Shown: positions 26,015-35,351, counted from the first letter of the stretch. The stretch: 64,000 bases of DNA from Phycisphaerae bacterium (GCA_030426385.1 JAUHYI010000009.1:1-64000), one strand, 5' to 3'. Program-made: numbers and translations. Notes: generated by a model not told the origin, from the letters alone.

Positions 26015-27481
26015 ATGACCACATTGAAACCTCAACGCGAACAATCACCCGATGATAAAACAGGCCAGAGCTTGCGTCGTGAGCTGGGCACGTTGGCCGC
26101 GGTCGGCTTGGGGCTGGGATCGATCCTGGGCACGGGTGTGTTCGTCAGTCTGGCATTAGGAACAGCCATCGCAGGCGTCGGGGTGTTGGGCGCGATCGTG
26201 TTGGCTTCATTGGTGGCCACGTGCAATGGTTTATCAAGCGCGCAGTTGGCGGCGAGTCATCCGGTCAGCGGCGGGACCTATGCCTATGGCTATCGTTATC
26301 TGTCGCCATCGTTGGGGTTCACTGCCGGGTGGTTGTTTGTCTGCGCGAAGTCAGCATCGGCCGCGACGGCAGCGCTGGGGTTGGCCGGTTACATCCTTGC
26401 GATCGTTGGTGATGCGATGCCGATCGGCATGGTGGGCTTGGCCCTGGGCATGGCGGCAGTGGTCACAGCATTGGTGTTGCTGGGCGTGCGTCGGGCAGCG
26501 TGGGTCAATACCGTGATCGTGGTGATCACGATTGGAACACTGTTGGCGTTTGTGGCGATCGGTTGGCCACTGATGATCGAACATGCCGGACAGTATTTTC
26601 AGTTCGATAAGTTTGGCGATACGGCTACAAATTCAAGCACGTTGGGACATGGTAAGACAAGCAGGGGAACGTGGGATGGATGGCGGGTGTTACATGCGAC
26701 GGGTTTGATGTTTGTGGCGTATACCGGCTACGGCCGAATTGCGACGCTGGGCGAAGAGGTTCGCGATCCACAGCGAACGATTCCGCGCGCGATTCTGGCG
26801 ACGTTGTTCATCTCGATGGTGTTGTATGTGATGGTGGCCGCAGTGGCAGTGGGGAGTGTGGGCCCGATGTTGTTCGCACAAGCGGGCGAATCGGCCGCAC
26901 CGTTGGAAAAGGTGGTGGCAATGTGGGCTGACATGCGTGGCGACCATTGGGATGGACAGAATACGTCGGCGGTGTGGGCGAAGGGTGTGGGTGGCGTGTG
27001 GGGGGTGGGGGTTGTGTTGGCGGTGGGTGCAGTGACGGCGATGGTGGGCGTGTTGTTGAATTTATTGTTGGGGTTATCGCGAGTGGTGTTGGCCATGGCT
27101 CGGCAGCATGATTTACCGCACGGTTTAGCGGTGATTCATACGACCACGAACACCGCTTCGCCGCAACGGGCGGTGGTGTTGGTGGCGGTGATCGTGATGG
27201 GATTGATATTGATTGGCGACGTGATGATCGCGTGGTCGTTCAGCGCGTTCACCGTGTTGTTGTACTACGGCTTGACCAACCTGGCCGCGCTACGATTGCC
27301 GGTTGAACAGCGGTTGTATCCACGCGTGTTTGCATGGCTGGGCTTGATCGCATGTTTCGGATTGGTGTGGTTTATTCCGTGGCGCGTGGCGGTGGCGGGG
27401 CTATTGGTGATTGCGGTGGGTCATGTCTGGCGCGTGTTGTGGCGATGGTGGTTAACTGGCCGAGCAGGTCGAGTTGCTTGA
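26015..27481 (+). CDS. APC-family amino acid/polyamine permease
   Basis: The 488-residue product has about 12 membrane segments. The first contains the substrate-binding GLGLGSILGTGVFVSLALG, typical of the APC superfamily, followed by HPVSGGTYAYGYRYLSPSLGF. Such permeases import amino acids or amines with protons or by exchange; the substrate is not readable. I chose ATG 26015 (MTTLKPQRE). The frame extends to 25844 through G-rich repeat sequence that is unlikely to be translated. A G-rich segment (GVGGVWGVGVVLAVG) in the second half may reflect local low complexity. It converges with ampG, 16 bases away. Confidence 0.88.
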   Translation: MTTLKPQREQSPDDKTGQSLRRELGTLAAVGLGLGSILGTGVFVSLALGTAIAGVGVLGAIVLASLVATCNGLSSAQLAASHPVSGGTYAYGYRYLSPSLGFTAGWLFVCAKSASAATAALGLAGYILAIVGDAMPIGMVGLALGMAAVVTALVLLGVRRAAWVNTVIVVITIGTLLAFVAIGWPLMIEHAGQYFQFDKFGDTATNSSTLGHGKTSRGTWDGWRVLHATGLMFVAYTGYGRIATLGEEVRDPQRTIPRAILATLFISMVLYVMVAAVAVGSVGPMLFAQAGESAAPLEKVVAMWADMRGDHWDGQNTSAVWAKGVGGVWGVGVVLAVGAVTAMVGVLLNLLLGLSRVVLAMARQHDLPHGLAVIHTTTNTASPQRAVVLVAVIVMGLILIGDVMIAWSFSAFTVLLYYGLTNLAALRLPVEQRLYPRVFAWLGLIACFGLVWFIPWRVAVAGLLVIAVGHVWRVLWRWWLTGRAGRVA

Positions 27482-27497
27482 GTTAATCGATGTTATC

Positions 27498-28811
27498 TTA
27501 ATCGATGCCATCAATGCGATCGCGATCGCTATCATGATCGTGATCGGGTGGCGCTTGGCCGTTGTTATTCGCATGCATGCGTCGTGCAATCCATGGCAGC
27601 ATCAGTAATGCGGGCAATGCGGCGATGACGCTGATCAGGAAATATTGCGTGTAGCCTAATTCGTTTTTCAAATATCCGGTGAACGTGCCAATCAGATTGC
27701 CTGAGACGAACATCAGACTGGTGAACAGGGCGTATTGCGTGGCGGAATATCGCTTGTCGCACAGGCTCATCAGAAACGCGATGAACCCCGCCACGACCAT
27801 GCCCGCGCAGAAATTTTCGATCATCATGACCGCGATAAAGGTGGGCATGTCGTGGCCAACATGAGCTAACCACAAAAACCCCAGGTTGGAGACGGCCTGC
27901 AAAATGCCCAGCCCCAATAACGCGGGCAACAAGCGCACGCGGGTGAGCAATGCCCCGCCTGCGAGTGTGCCGATGACCAGCACGATGATGCCGAGGATTT
28001 CGCGGACGCTGGCGATTTCGGTTTTTTCAAAACTTAAACCGGTGATCAGCAAATCCATGGTCATGGCCCCGGCGAGCTTGTCGGGCAATTTAAACAGCAC
28101 CACGAAAATCAAAATCGCGAAGGTGGCAGTTCCATGTTGTCGCCACAAGGCGTGGACCGGCTCGATCAAAGATTCGCGCAGCGTGGCCGGATGCGGCGCG
28201 TTGGTTTTGGGTGCGATCCATGTCGCCAGTAAACCGATGGACATCATGGCCGCCAACACCAGATACGCCGCCTGCCATGACCATTGGTCGGCGACCCACA
28301 GCGCGCCTGCGCCCGCAGCCATCATGCCCAGGCGATAGCCGTTGACATACACCGCGGCCCCGGCACCCAGTTCGGCTTGAGGCAACACATCAATGCGATA
28401 GGCATCGGCCACGACATCATGACTAGCGACTAAAAACGCGACCACGATCATGGTGAAAAACAAGGGCCACAATGATTGCTGCTCGGCCGATGGACCAAAG
28501 CATGCCAAGGCGGCGATGGCGAGAATCATCGCCGATTGAATTAGTAGCAACCATCCGCGTCGTCGACCGAGTTTGGCCAAAGGGATGAATCGATCGAGCA
28601 CCGGCGCCCAGACAAAATTAAAGGCCAGGGGCATAGCCGCCAGATAGAACAGGTTGATCTGTTCGATGCCATAGCCGAGATCCAATAGCCAAGGCTGTAA
28701 GGTTGACCCAATCAGGTGATCGACGGAGGGCAAACCCGCGGCAAATCCCAGTCCGAGTAACGCAGCCATGCGTCGATTGCCATAGGCATGTAGGATCGTT
28801 TCGCGGGCCAT
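27498..28811 (-). CDS. ampG: AmpG-like muropeptide permease (MFS)
   Basis: AmpG imports GlcNAc-anhydroMurNAc muropeptides released from peptidoglycan. The 437-residue MFS product has about 12 helices, the start GLGFAAGLPSVDHLIGSTLQ followed by WLLDLGYGIEQINLF, and an FNFVWAPVLDRF loop that fits AmpG. I chose ATG 28811; ATG 28850 is in frame. The tail is polar and His/Asp-rich (short GATCGCGATC repeats). It is divergent from the anmK-murQ fusion with under 100 bases between starts, so a shared regulatory region and a common role in peptidoglycan recycling are likely. Confidence 0.85.
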   Translation of the reverse strand: MARETILHAYGNRRMAALLGLGFAAGLPSVDHLIGSTLQPWLLDLGYGIEQINLFYLAAMPLAFNFVWAPVLDRFIPLAKLGRRRGWLLLIQSAMILAIAALACFGPSAEQQSLWPLFFTMIVVAFLVASHDVVADAYRIDVLPQAELGAGAAVYVNGYRLGMMAAGAGALWVADQWSWQAAYLVLAAMMSIGLLATWIAPKTNAPHPATLRESLIEPVHALWRQHGTATFAILIFVVLFKLPDKLAGAMTMDLLITGLSFEKTEIASVREILGIIVLVIGTLAGGALLTRVRLLPALLGLGILQAVSNLGFLWLAHVGHDMPTFIAVMMIENFCAGMVVAGFIAFLMSLCDKRYSATQYALFTSLMFVSGNLIGTFTGYLKNELGYTQYFLISVIAALPALLMLPWIARRMHANNNGQAPPDHDHDSDRDRIDGID

Positions 28812-28901
28812 GTTTGACGTATCGGTTATGCTGCGGGTTCGGCTGCACATCGTGGGCCGGTGTGCGTTGGTGGGGCGGTTTATTTTTTGGGATGCATGAT
28901 A

Positions 28902-31181
28902 ATGTCAGACGCGACTTCGATAGAAAATTTTGCGGGTGGATCATCACGCCGTCACGTCGTCGGTTGCATGACCGGCACGAGTCTGGATGGCTTGGATGTG
29001 GCGCTGGTTGAAATTGTCGGTCATGGTTTGTCGATGACTGCCCGATGCGTGGCCCATCATCAGGCGAGCCTGGCACCGATCGCTCAAACGTTGGCATCCC
29101 TGGCCTCGGGACAACCGCATGCGCCGATTGATTACATGCGAGCCGCGCGACATCTGGGGGTGATTCATGCCCAGGCCATTGCGGAAATGTTGGCACAGTA
29201 TCAGGCGAATCGCGACACGGACATGAGCACGGGAGAGACACGCGGGGGAAATGTGGGGGGAAATGTGGGGGGGAAAGTGGGGGGGGTGGATTTGGTGGTG
29301 GCTCATGGGCAGACGATCTGGCATGCGCCGGACGATCGTTTGTCGTGGCAATTGTTTGATCCGTGGCCGATCGTGCGCACGTTGGGTGTGCCGGTTTGTC
29401 ATGATTTGCGTCAGGCGGATTTGGTGGCTGGCGGGCAGGGGGCCCCGATCACGCCGATGTCGGATTGGGTGATGTTTCGTGATGGGCAGCGCACGCGGGC
29501 CATCGTCAATCTGGGGGGCATCATCAATGTGACGTGGTTGCCCAAGGCGTTGCAAGATTGTGATACTGACTCGGAACAGGCGTCGCTGATGGCGGCGATC
29601 AAGGGCGGTGATGTGGGGCCATGCAATTTGTTGTTGGACGGTTTGGTGCAACGCTTGTGGCCGGGCGAACGTTACGATGACCAGGGAAAACATGCGGCGA
29701 AAGGGCAGGCGATCGGCGAAGTGGTCGATGCGATTTTGTCGCACCCGGCATTGCAGGAGACGCGGGGCCGATCCCTGGGCCGTGAAGATTTCAATGCGGA
29801 TTGGTTGGATGGTTTGGTCGAACAGTTTGCGCCGTTGGCATCGAGTGCGCCGCATGATTTATTGGCGTCGGCGGTGTCGGCCGTGGTCAAGCGATTGCGA
29901 TCGCAGTTGCACGGCGTGGACGAAATTGTGTTGGCGGGGGGTGGCGTGCGCAATCGCGCATTGCATGATGCGATGATGCAGGTATTTGGTGATGTGCCGG
30001 TGCGCATCAGTGATGAGTTGGGCGTGCCGGTTGAATTGCGCGAGTCGATCGCGATGGCGGTGTTGGGTGCGCTTTCACAGGATGGCGTGCCGATCACGAT
30101 GCCGCAGGTGACCGATGCAAATCGTCCGGGCGTGGCCGGGGTGTATGCAGGGCTGTGTGGTTCGCCGCGCCGAACGGCGATGGATGAGTCTGACTCGGCA
30201 ACACGGCCAACGGATGCGCCAATCGAAGATCAAGCGTCGGATTTATCAACGACTCCTGCGCCTGTGGTGGAGGCCACGGCATCGCGTGGGCACTTGATGA
30301 CTGAGCATGTGTTGCCGGATGCGGCGGACCTGGATGTGATGTCGATCGAAGAGGTGTTGCGTTTGATCAATAATCAGGACGCGCAGGTGGCTTCGGCGGT
30401 GATGCCTGCGATTCCCGAGTTGGCGCAGTTGGTTGAACACATTGCCAATCGTATGCGTCGCGGCGGTCGATTGATTTACATCGGTGCGGGAACGTCGGGG
30501 CGGTTGGGTGTGCTCGATGCCAGTGAATGTCCGCCGACGTTTTGCACGGATCCTTCGCAGGTGATTGGGATTATTGCGGGCGGTGATGGTGCGCTGCGTC
30601 GTTCGAGCGAATCGCGTGAGGATGATCCGAAGGGAGCGGCCGATGAGTTGTCGAAGCATGACGTGGGTGCGAATGATGTGCTGGTTGGTATCGCGGCGGG
30701 CGGGACGACGCCGTATGTGTTGGGTGCGATCACGATGGCTCGATCGCGTGGGGCGTTGACGGCGTTGTTGTGTTGTGTGTCGCCCGATCATGTGGCGACG
30801 GATGCGGATCATGTGATTGCGTTGCCGGTGGGCCCGGAAATTGTCACCGGTTCAACGCGGATGAAATCAGGAACAGCGACGAAGCTGGCGCTCAACATGA
30901 TCAGCACGGCGACGATGGTGGCGTTGGGAAAAACCTATGGCAGTTTGATGGTGGACGTGCGCGCGACCAATGCGAAACTGGTCGATCGGGCGCTGCGCAT
31001 CATCATGCGACAAACCGGTCTGGATCGTGACGCGGCAGACATGGCCTTGCAACGATCGGGTAAACGGGTCAAGACGGCGCTGGTGATGGTTCGGCGTGAC
31101 GTGCGACGTGAATCGGCCGAACAACTGTTAGCCGAAGCGGGCGGTCGTTTGCGTGAGGTGATCGGTCCGCCGCGGGGTTGA
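28902..31181 (+). CDS. Fused AnmK (anhydro-MurNAc kinase) and MurQ (MurNAc-6-P etherase)
   Basis: The 759-residue product joins two consecutive recycling enzymes. Residues ~17-420 are AnmK, with MTGTSLDGLDVALVE at 23-37 and VVAHGQTIWH; it opens and phosphorylates 1,6-anhydroMurNAc. A polar linker spans ~421-465. Residues ~466-759 are MurQ, with YIGAGTSGRLGVLDASECPP and TGSTRMKSGTATKLALNM; it removes lactate to give GlcNAc-6-phosphate. A G-run repeat inserts RGGNVGGNVGGKVGG at residues 114-128, just before an AnmK core strand. Starts at 28860 and 28896 are also possible. No stop separates the domains, so this is a true fusion as sequenced. Confidence 0.92.
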   Translation: MSDATSIENFAGGSSRRHVVGCMTGTSLDGLDVALVEIVGHGLSMTARCVAHHQASLAPIAQTLASLASGQPHAPIDYMRAARHLGVIHAQAIAEMLAQYQANRDTDMSTGETRGGNVGGNVGGKVGGVDLVVAHGQTIWHAPDDRLSWQLFDPWPIVRTLGVPVCHDLRQADLVAGGQGAPITPMSDWVMFRDGQRTRAIVNLGGIINVTWLPKALQDCDTDSEQASLMAAIKGGDVGPCNLLLDGLVQRLWPGERYDDQGKHAAKGQAIGEVVDAILSHPALQETRGRSLGREDFNADWLDGLVEQFAPLASSAPHDLLASAVSAVVKRLRSQLHGVDEIVLAGGGVRNRALHDAMMQVFGDVPVRISDELGVPVELRESIAMAVLGALSQDGVPITMPQVTDANRPGVAGVYAGLCGSPRRTAMDESDSATRPTDAPIEDQASDLSTTPAPVVEATASRGHLMTEHVLPDAADLDVMSIEEVLRLINNQDAQVASAVMPAIPELAQLVEHIANRMRRGGRLIYIGAGTSGRLGVLDASECPPTFCTDPSQVIGIIAGGDGALRRSSESREDDPKGAADELSKHDVGANDVLVGIAAGGTTPYVLGAITMARSRGALTALLCCVSPDHVATDADHVIALPVGPEIVTGSTRMKSGTATKLALNMISTATMVALGKTYGSLMVDVRATNAKLVDRALRIIMRQTGLDRDAADMALQRSGKRVKTALVMVRRDVRRESAEQLLAEAGGRLREVIGPPRG
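29236..29290. repeat. G-run repeat inside the anmK domain
   Basis: CGGGGGAAATGTGGGGGG followed by two shorter repeats of the AAATGTGGGGGG / AAAGTGGGGGG unit. The ~12-base period keeps the frame and encodes Gly-Gly-Asn/Lys-Val units within the kinase domain. Confidence 0.9.
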
Positions 31182-31189
31182 TGGGTTAT

Positions 31190-31696
31190 TTATTGGCCGC
31201 GTTTTTCGAGCAGGTCGGGCCAGTTGGTGTCGGCTTTCTTGAGGTAATGCTCGGTGTCTGATTCAAAAGTTTTGACGATGCTTTTGTTGTATTGCAAAAG
31301 TAGTCGGCCATCGACAATCATGAAAGCGCCAGGTTCGATTTTGGCGAGCACGTTTTTCGAGACGCCATACGCGCAATAGCCGCCGAATTGTGGGGCATAT
31401 TGGTCGGGGGATTCGAGGAAACGTTCGCGATGTTTTTCATTGGCGAAGTGATAGGTCGCGCCTCGATGGGTGGCGGTGATATTTTCGTCGCCTTTGACGG
31501 CGGCTTGTTGCGTGAAATAGGCCATGGGGTCATAGCCCTGAATCGCCAGGCCATGCTTATCGACGTTGACCAGGTTTTTGGCCGGCTGGGTGGTCTGTGC
31601 CGAGGTGTGCGCGGGCAGGGACAGGGATATTGATGCTGATATCGACATGATGGCAAACAGAACGACGAATCCAAATGGTGGCATGGCGTGACGCAT
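31190..31696 (-). CDS. Secreted YHS-domain protein
   Basis: The 168-residue product starts at ATG 31696 with a clear CAGGAG ribosome binding site. The frame stays open to 31738. A signal peptide (VVLFAIMSISASISLSLPAH) is followed by the YHS-type region GLAIQGYDPMAYF...GDENITATHRGATYHFANEKHRERF and FGGYCAYGVSKN. YHS domains are small Cys-containing folds linked to metal-related proteins; here only one obvious Cys is in the core, so metal binding is unproven. It is convergent with anmK-murQ, 8 bases apart. The cellular role is unknown. Confidence 0.88.
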   Translation of the reverse strand: MRHAMPPFGFVVLFAIMSISASISLSLPAHTSAQTTQPAKNLVNVDKHGLAIQGYDPMAYFTQQAAVKGDENITATHRGATYHFANEKHRERFLESPDQYAPQFGGYCAYGVSKNVLAKIEPGAFMIVDGRLLLQYNKSIVKTFESDTEHYLKKADTNWPDLLEKRGQ

Positions 31697-31842
31697 AATC
31701 GGACTCCTGAAACAGAGGAAAATCAACAAGAGGGACACTCACAACAACGCCGTATCAGGATGATTTATTCCAGTGGGTGTTCAGAAAAATTGATGGGGTG
31801 TTGAACGCGTGGAGCGTGATGGCTTGTGATGGCTAAGCAGAA

Positions 31843-31915
31843 CCCGCGATATGCATCGCGGGCTATAAAAAACATGGGATATGCATCGCGGGCTTTAAAA
31901 AGCATGGGGTATGCG
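31843..31915. repeat. CCCGCGAT...ATCGCGGG hairpin repeat, family H5
   Basis: The stem CCCGCGATATGCATCGCGGG (31843-31862) is followed by CTATAAAA and then a second partial copy (GGGATATGCATCGCGGGC). The same type follows rdgB at 52104-52123. The gap 31697-32008 also has GTTGATACG-type short repeats and no gene. Confidence 0.75.
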
Positions 31916-32008
31916 ATCGATGTGCTATCGGTTTGAGTCGATATGCAACGCAGTTGATACGTAGTCGATACACCGTTGATACGCAGTCGATGGGCCATTC
32001 ACGAATGA

Positions 32009-32458
32009 CTAGTGATGGGCTTCGATGGCCAGGACTTTTTCCAGGCGACGGACGAAGCGTTCATCGGTGTCGAACGTCGCGTTGCAAAACGCGGTGACCA
32101 GTTCGCTGGCTAAGGCTATGCCCACGATGCGGGCACCGAGGCATAGCACGTTCAAGTCGTCGTGTTGCACGCCCTGGGCCGCGGAATAGGTGTCGTGACA
32201 AATCGACGCACGGACGCCTTTCATTTTGTTGGCGGCCACGCAAGCGCCCACACCACTGCCACAGATCACGATGCCACGCTGAGCCTGGCCATGTTGAATC
32301 GCCTGGCCGATGTAGCGGGCGTAATCGGGGTAATCATCGGTCGGCTCCATGCGATGCGCGCCGAGATCGAGCACTTCGTGTCCCAGTGCGGTGATGAGTT
32401 CTTTGAGCGGATCCTTGAGCGGAAATCCGCCGTGGTCGGCAGCGATGGCAATTTTCAC
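32009..32458 (-). CDS. rpiB: Ribose-5-phosphate isomerase B
   Basis: RpiB interconverts ribose-5-phosphate and ribulose-5-phosphate in the pentose phosphate pathway. The 149-residue product begins with IAIAADHGGFPLKDPL and has the IVICGSGVGACVAANKMKGV stretch with the active-site Cys, and RASICHDTYSAAQGVQHDDL. The start is a GTG at 32458 preceded by CGGAGT. The family also includes LacA/LacB-type isomerases, but the single subunit and its length favour RpiB. Upstream is a small array of ACGAACAAA units (about 32480-32540). Confidence 0.93.
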   Translation of the reverse strand: MKIAIAADHGGFPLKDPLKELITALGHEVLDLGAHRMEPTDDYPDYARYIGQAIQHGQAQRGIVICGSGVGACVAANKMKGVRASICHDTYSAAQGVQHDDLNVLCLGARIVGIALASELVTAFCNATFDTDERFVRRLEKVLAIEAHH

Positions 32459-32643
32459 AGGTCATACTCCGTGGGACTTCGACGAACAAAACGACGAACA
32501 AAACGACGAACAAAACAATGGACAAAACAATTAGCAAAACAATCATCAACAGCTAGTGTCGGCCCAGATCGGCCGTGGGTTACGCGTGGCACAGTACCTC
32601 CGATGATACCGGTGATTTGCGGTGTGTGGTAGGGGGGCGTGGT

Positions 32644-33564
32644 TCAGGTCGATTGGGCGCTGATTTTGGCGGTGATGGTGTGGGCTTGGCCGGGCTCGAT
32701 GGTGATGGCATCAGGACCAGCGGCGGCGGTTTCGATGCAACACATGCTGGGCCATTCGTCGTCGCCGAAGTCAGGCATGTTTTTGGATTTTTCGATCCAT
32801 GGATTCCAGACGACGGTGCTTTTTGAGCCGGTTTTTTCAATGGCGATTTGTCGTTGTTTATCGGGATCATGCAACAGGCACGTGGTGGTGGTGTTTTGAT
32901 ACACGCGGTCGGTTTCACGGGTGAATTTAATGGGTTGATCGTCTTGGGTGTATGTGCCACCTTCGACTTTGCTGAGGTATTGCGTGTTTTCCAGGCCGGT
33001 GATGTTGACGTTTTTTACATCGTCGACCTCGAAATAACTGTGCAGTGCAGTGCTGATGGTGAACGCGGAGTCGCTGGTGTTTGTGATTTCCAAGGCCATG
33101 GTCAGAGCGCTTGAAAGTGTGACGGTCAAACGCACGTGGCAGGTATTGGGAAACATTTCCAATTCCGCATCATTGGGCGTCATGGAGAACACCGCGATGG
33201 TGTGGGTGTCGGTTGAGGTGATAGAGTCGACATCCCATGGGCGGATGCGTGCGTAGCCGTGGCTGGGTAGCTCGCTTCGTTCGGCATGAGGTCCAAACCA
33301 TGGGAAGCAAATGGGGACGCCGCCGCGCAGTGGTGATTTGCCATCGTAGACGCAGGATTGGCTCATCCACAGGACGGGCGATTGGCCAGCGGGTTGAAAG
33401 TGACTGATGTGTGCGCCGTGTTGATAGACGGTGGCGGTGGAGCCGTCTGGTGAAGCGAGTTGCAGGCGAGGCATGTCGTTGGGGCCTGTGTCCCAGTGGG
33501 CTCGGCCGGGGATGGCGAAGGTGGGGTCGGCGGGCGGTAAGTCAGAGGCGGGTGATGAGGCCAT
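32644..33564 (-). CDS. D-hexose-6-phosphate mutarotase (YeaD-like aldose epimerase)
   Basis: This enzyme interconverts alpha and beta anomers of glucose-6-phosphate. The 306-residue product shows the family landmarks QHGAHISHFQPAG, RGGVPICFPWFG, SHGYARIRPWDV and a C-terminal MCCIETAAA with the conserved Glu. I chose ATG 33564 (MASSPASDLPPADP); the frame extends to 33639. It sits in a run with rpiB on the same strand, so sugar-phosphate metabolism is a plausible shared theme. A short C-rich run lies close after the stop in the mRNA sense. Confidence 0.9.
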   Translation of the reverse strand: MASSPASDLPPADPTFAIPGRAHWDTGPNDMPRLQLASPDGSTATVYQHGAHISHFQPAGQSPVLWMSQSCVYDGKSPLRGGVPICFPWFGPHAERSELPSHGYARIRPWDVDSITSTDTHTIAVFSMTPNDAELEMFPNTCHVRLTVTLSSALTMALEITNTSDSAFTISTALHSYFEVDDVKNVNITGLENTQYLSKVEGGTYTQDDQPIKFTRETDRVYQNTTTTCLLHDPDKQRQIAIEKTGSKSTVVWNPWIEKSKNMPDFGDDEWPSMCCIETAAAGPDAITIEPGQAHTITAKISAQST

Positions 33565-33758
33565 GATCAAATAATCTCGCGGGTCAAAAGATCGGAAACA
33601 GGCAATGCACAATGTCGATAGCCATGATGATCGTACCAATGATGATTCAATCGTGTGGGGTTGGACGCGCAGCGAGTGACGGAATGTGCGGGATCCACAA
33701 GATATGTTGAGATTAGCGGGTCCAGACTACTGATAGCAATCGCGTTAAAAACTCGTGG

Positions 33759-33834
33759 GTTAGCCGCCGCCCTTGGGCGGCGCGAAATGTGCGTTAACCC
33801 TAGGCCGTCGCGCCGCCCAAGGGCGGCGGCTAAC
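33759..33834. repeat. Paired REP-like palindrome, family H2
   Basis: GTTAGCCGCCGCCCTTGGGC on the left is matched by its inverse ending GGCGGCTAAC. The left flank CGCGTTAAAAACTCGTGG is like the outer end of the H1 elements. It fills most of the gap 33565-33921, which has no gene. Confidence 0.85.
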
Positions 33835-33902
33835 GTAGGCAAGAAATAACGCCCGTGTGTGGGACCGGTATGAGTCAAGCCTGGCGAACTACGCCAAGTC
33901 TG

Positions 33903-33921
33903 CGGGGGAAATGTGGGGGGG
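33903..33921. repeat. G-run repeat abutting the moaA stop codon
   Basis: CGGGGGAAATGTGGGGGGG ends one base before or at the minus-strand TAG of moaA. In the mRNA sense a C run starts directly after the stop. Confidence 0.9.
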
Positions 33922-35076
33922 CTAGCCGCCGAGTTGGCTCATGGCCCGGTCGCCTTGTTGGGCGTGGACGTCGGGCTTGAGTGCAACGCATTGGCGCATG
34001 ATGTCGACGATGAGCTTGGGATCGGGGGCCGGTCGCAGTGCAGGCCAGATGCTGCGTTCACCGCCATCGAAGAGACAACTGCGCAGCTCGCCGGTGGCGG
34101 TCAGGCGTAAGCGATTGCAAGTTTCGCAAAAGGGTTGGCTCATCGCGCTGATAAAGCCAATGCGTCCGAGTGCGTGGGGGAGTTGATAAACCCGTGCTGG
34201 CCCGACGCCGGGTTCGTGTTGGCGATCGATGGGTGTGAGGGGGCCGAGTGCCTGTTGGATGCGCTGTTGGAGGGTGGCGTTGTCGACGGTGTAGCCGGGG
34301 TTGGGATCAGTGTTGGCTGTCGCGTCGTGATCGTGTGGTGTGTGTGAGTGTGTGGGTGGTGTGGTGGTGTGGGGAGGTGGGGTGGTTAGGGAGCTATCGC
34401 CGAGGGGCATGTATTCGATGAACCGGACGGTCCAGGGATTGTTGAGGGTGAGGCGTGCGAAGTCGACGACCTCGTCATCGTTGGTACCGCCGATGACGAC
34501 GGTGTTGATTTTAATTTTTTTGAATCCAGCACGTGTGGCCTGTTCGAGTCCACGTTGGATTTTTTGCAACATAGCTTGGCCATCACGCGCAGCGCCGCGA
34601 GCAATGCGGGCAAAGCGATCGGGTTGCATGGTGTCCCAACTGACGGTGATGCGATCGAGACCAGCGTGTGCCAGATCGTGGGCCAGATTTTCAAGCAGGA
34701 CGCCGTTGGTGGTCATGGACAGATCGTGGGGCGCGATTTTTTTGAGTCCGGCAATGATGGGTATCAGGTCCTTGCGGACGGTAGGTTCGCCGCCGGTGAT
34801 TTTCAGATGGGTGACGCCGACGCCGATGGCCGCGTGTGCGACGGCGATGATGTCATCTTTTGTCAGCAGTTCATCGGTGGGGGCAAATTTAACGCCTGTT
34901 TCAGGCATGCAATAGATACAGCGAAAATTACAGCGATCGGTGATGGACAATCGTAGTAATCGGACGGAATCGAGCGATCGCGGGCCCTGGGCATAGATAG
35001 GGCGTTGGGTGGAAACATCCAATAATGGCAGGGCAATCGCGGTCACAGTCCGATTATAGACAATATGTGGGGCCAA
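33922..35076 (-). CDS. moaA: GTP 3',8-cyclase MoaA
   Basis: This radical SAM enzyme starts molybdenum-cofactor synthesis. The 384-residue product has the N-terminal cluster motif CNFRCIYC (Cys49, 53, 56), ITGGEPTVRKD, and the C-terminal cluster Cys in FCETCNRLRLTATGELRSCL. It ends in the conserved Gly-Gly tail (AMSQLGG). A His/Thr/Pro-rich insert, residues ~231-261 (TTPPPHTTTPPTHSHTPHDH and on), comes from a GT-rich repeat and probably forms a surface loop. A GTG at 35046 is an alternative start that would drop ten residues. No other moa genes are in the window. Confidence 0.95.
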   Translation of the reverse strand: MAPHIVYNRTVTAIALPLLDVSTQRPIYAQGPRSLDSVRLLRLSITDRCNFRCIYCMPETGVKFAPTDELLTKDDIIAVAHAAIGVGVTHLKITGGEPTVRKDLIPIIAGLKKIAPHDLSMTTNGVLLENLAHDLAHAGLDRITVSWDTMQPDRFARIARGAARDGQAMLQKIQRGLEQATRAGFKKIKINTVVIGGTNDDEVVDFARLTLNNPWTVRFIEYMPLGDSSLTTPPPHTTTPPTHSHTPHDHDATANTDPNPGYTVDNATLQQRIQQALGPLTPIDRQHEPGVGPARVYQLPHALGRIGFISAMSQPFCETCNRLRLTATGELRSCLFDGGERSIWPALRPAPDPKLIVDIMRQCVALKPDVHAQQGDRAMSQLGG

Positions 35077-35195
35077 CCGATATGGCCGTGCCGATGAAGG
35101 TCAGTACTGGTCGCGTATGCATGTATGATAGGTGGCCCGGCTTGGCTGAGCCGAGCGTCAATTTGTTTTCGATTGCACGTGAGCCGAACGTGGGA

Positions 35196-35275
35196 TGAAC
35201 GTGGAGGGGGATGTGGGGAGGACGGGGGGGGAACGTGGGGGAACGTGGGGGAACGTGGGGGGGGGAAGTTGGTTG
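35196..35275. repeat. G-run repeat array in gene leader
   Basis: Units of GGGGGAACGTG repeat about four times and end in GTGGGGGGGGG. The array lies 77 bases upstream of the next + strand start, in the divergent gap between moaA and the zinc-finger gene. Confidence 0.9.
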
Positions 35276-35351
35276 GGGCATGTCAACGTGCTAAATTGTG
35301 TCTGTTCGGTGGTCGTTTCAAGGTTGAGTTGGTGAATTTCGGTTCGTTGCC

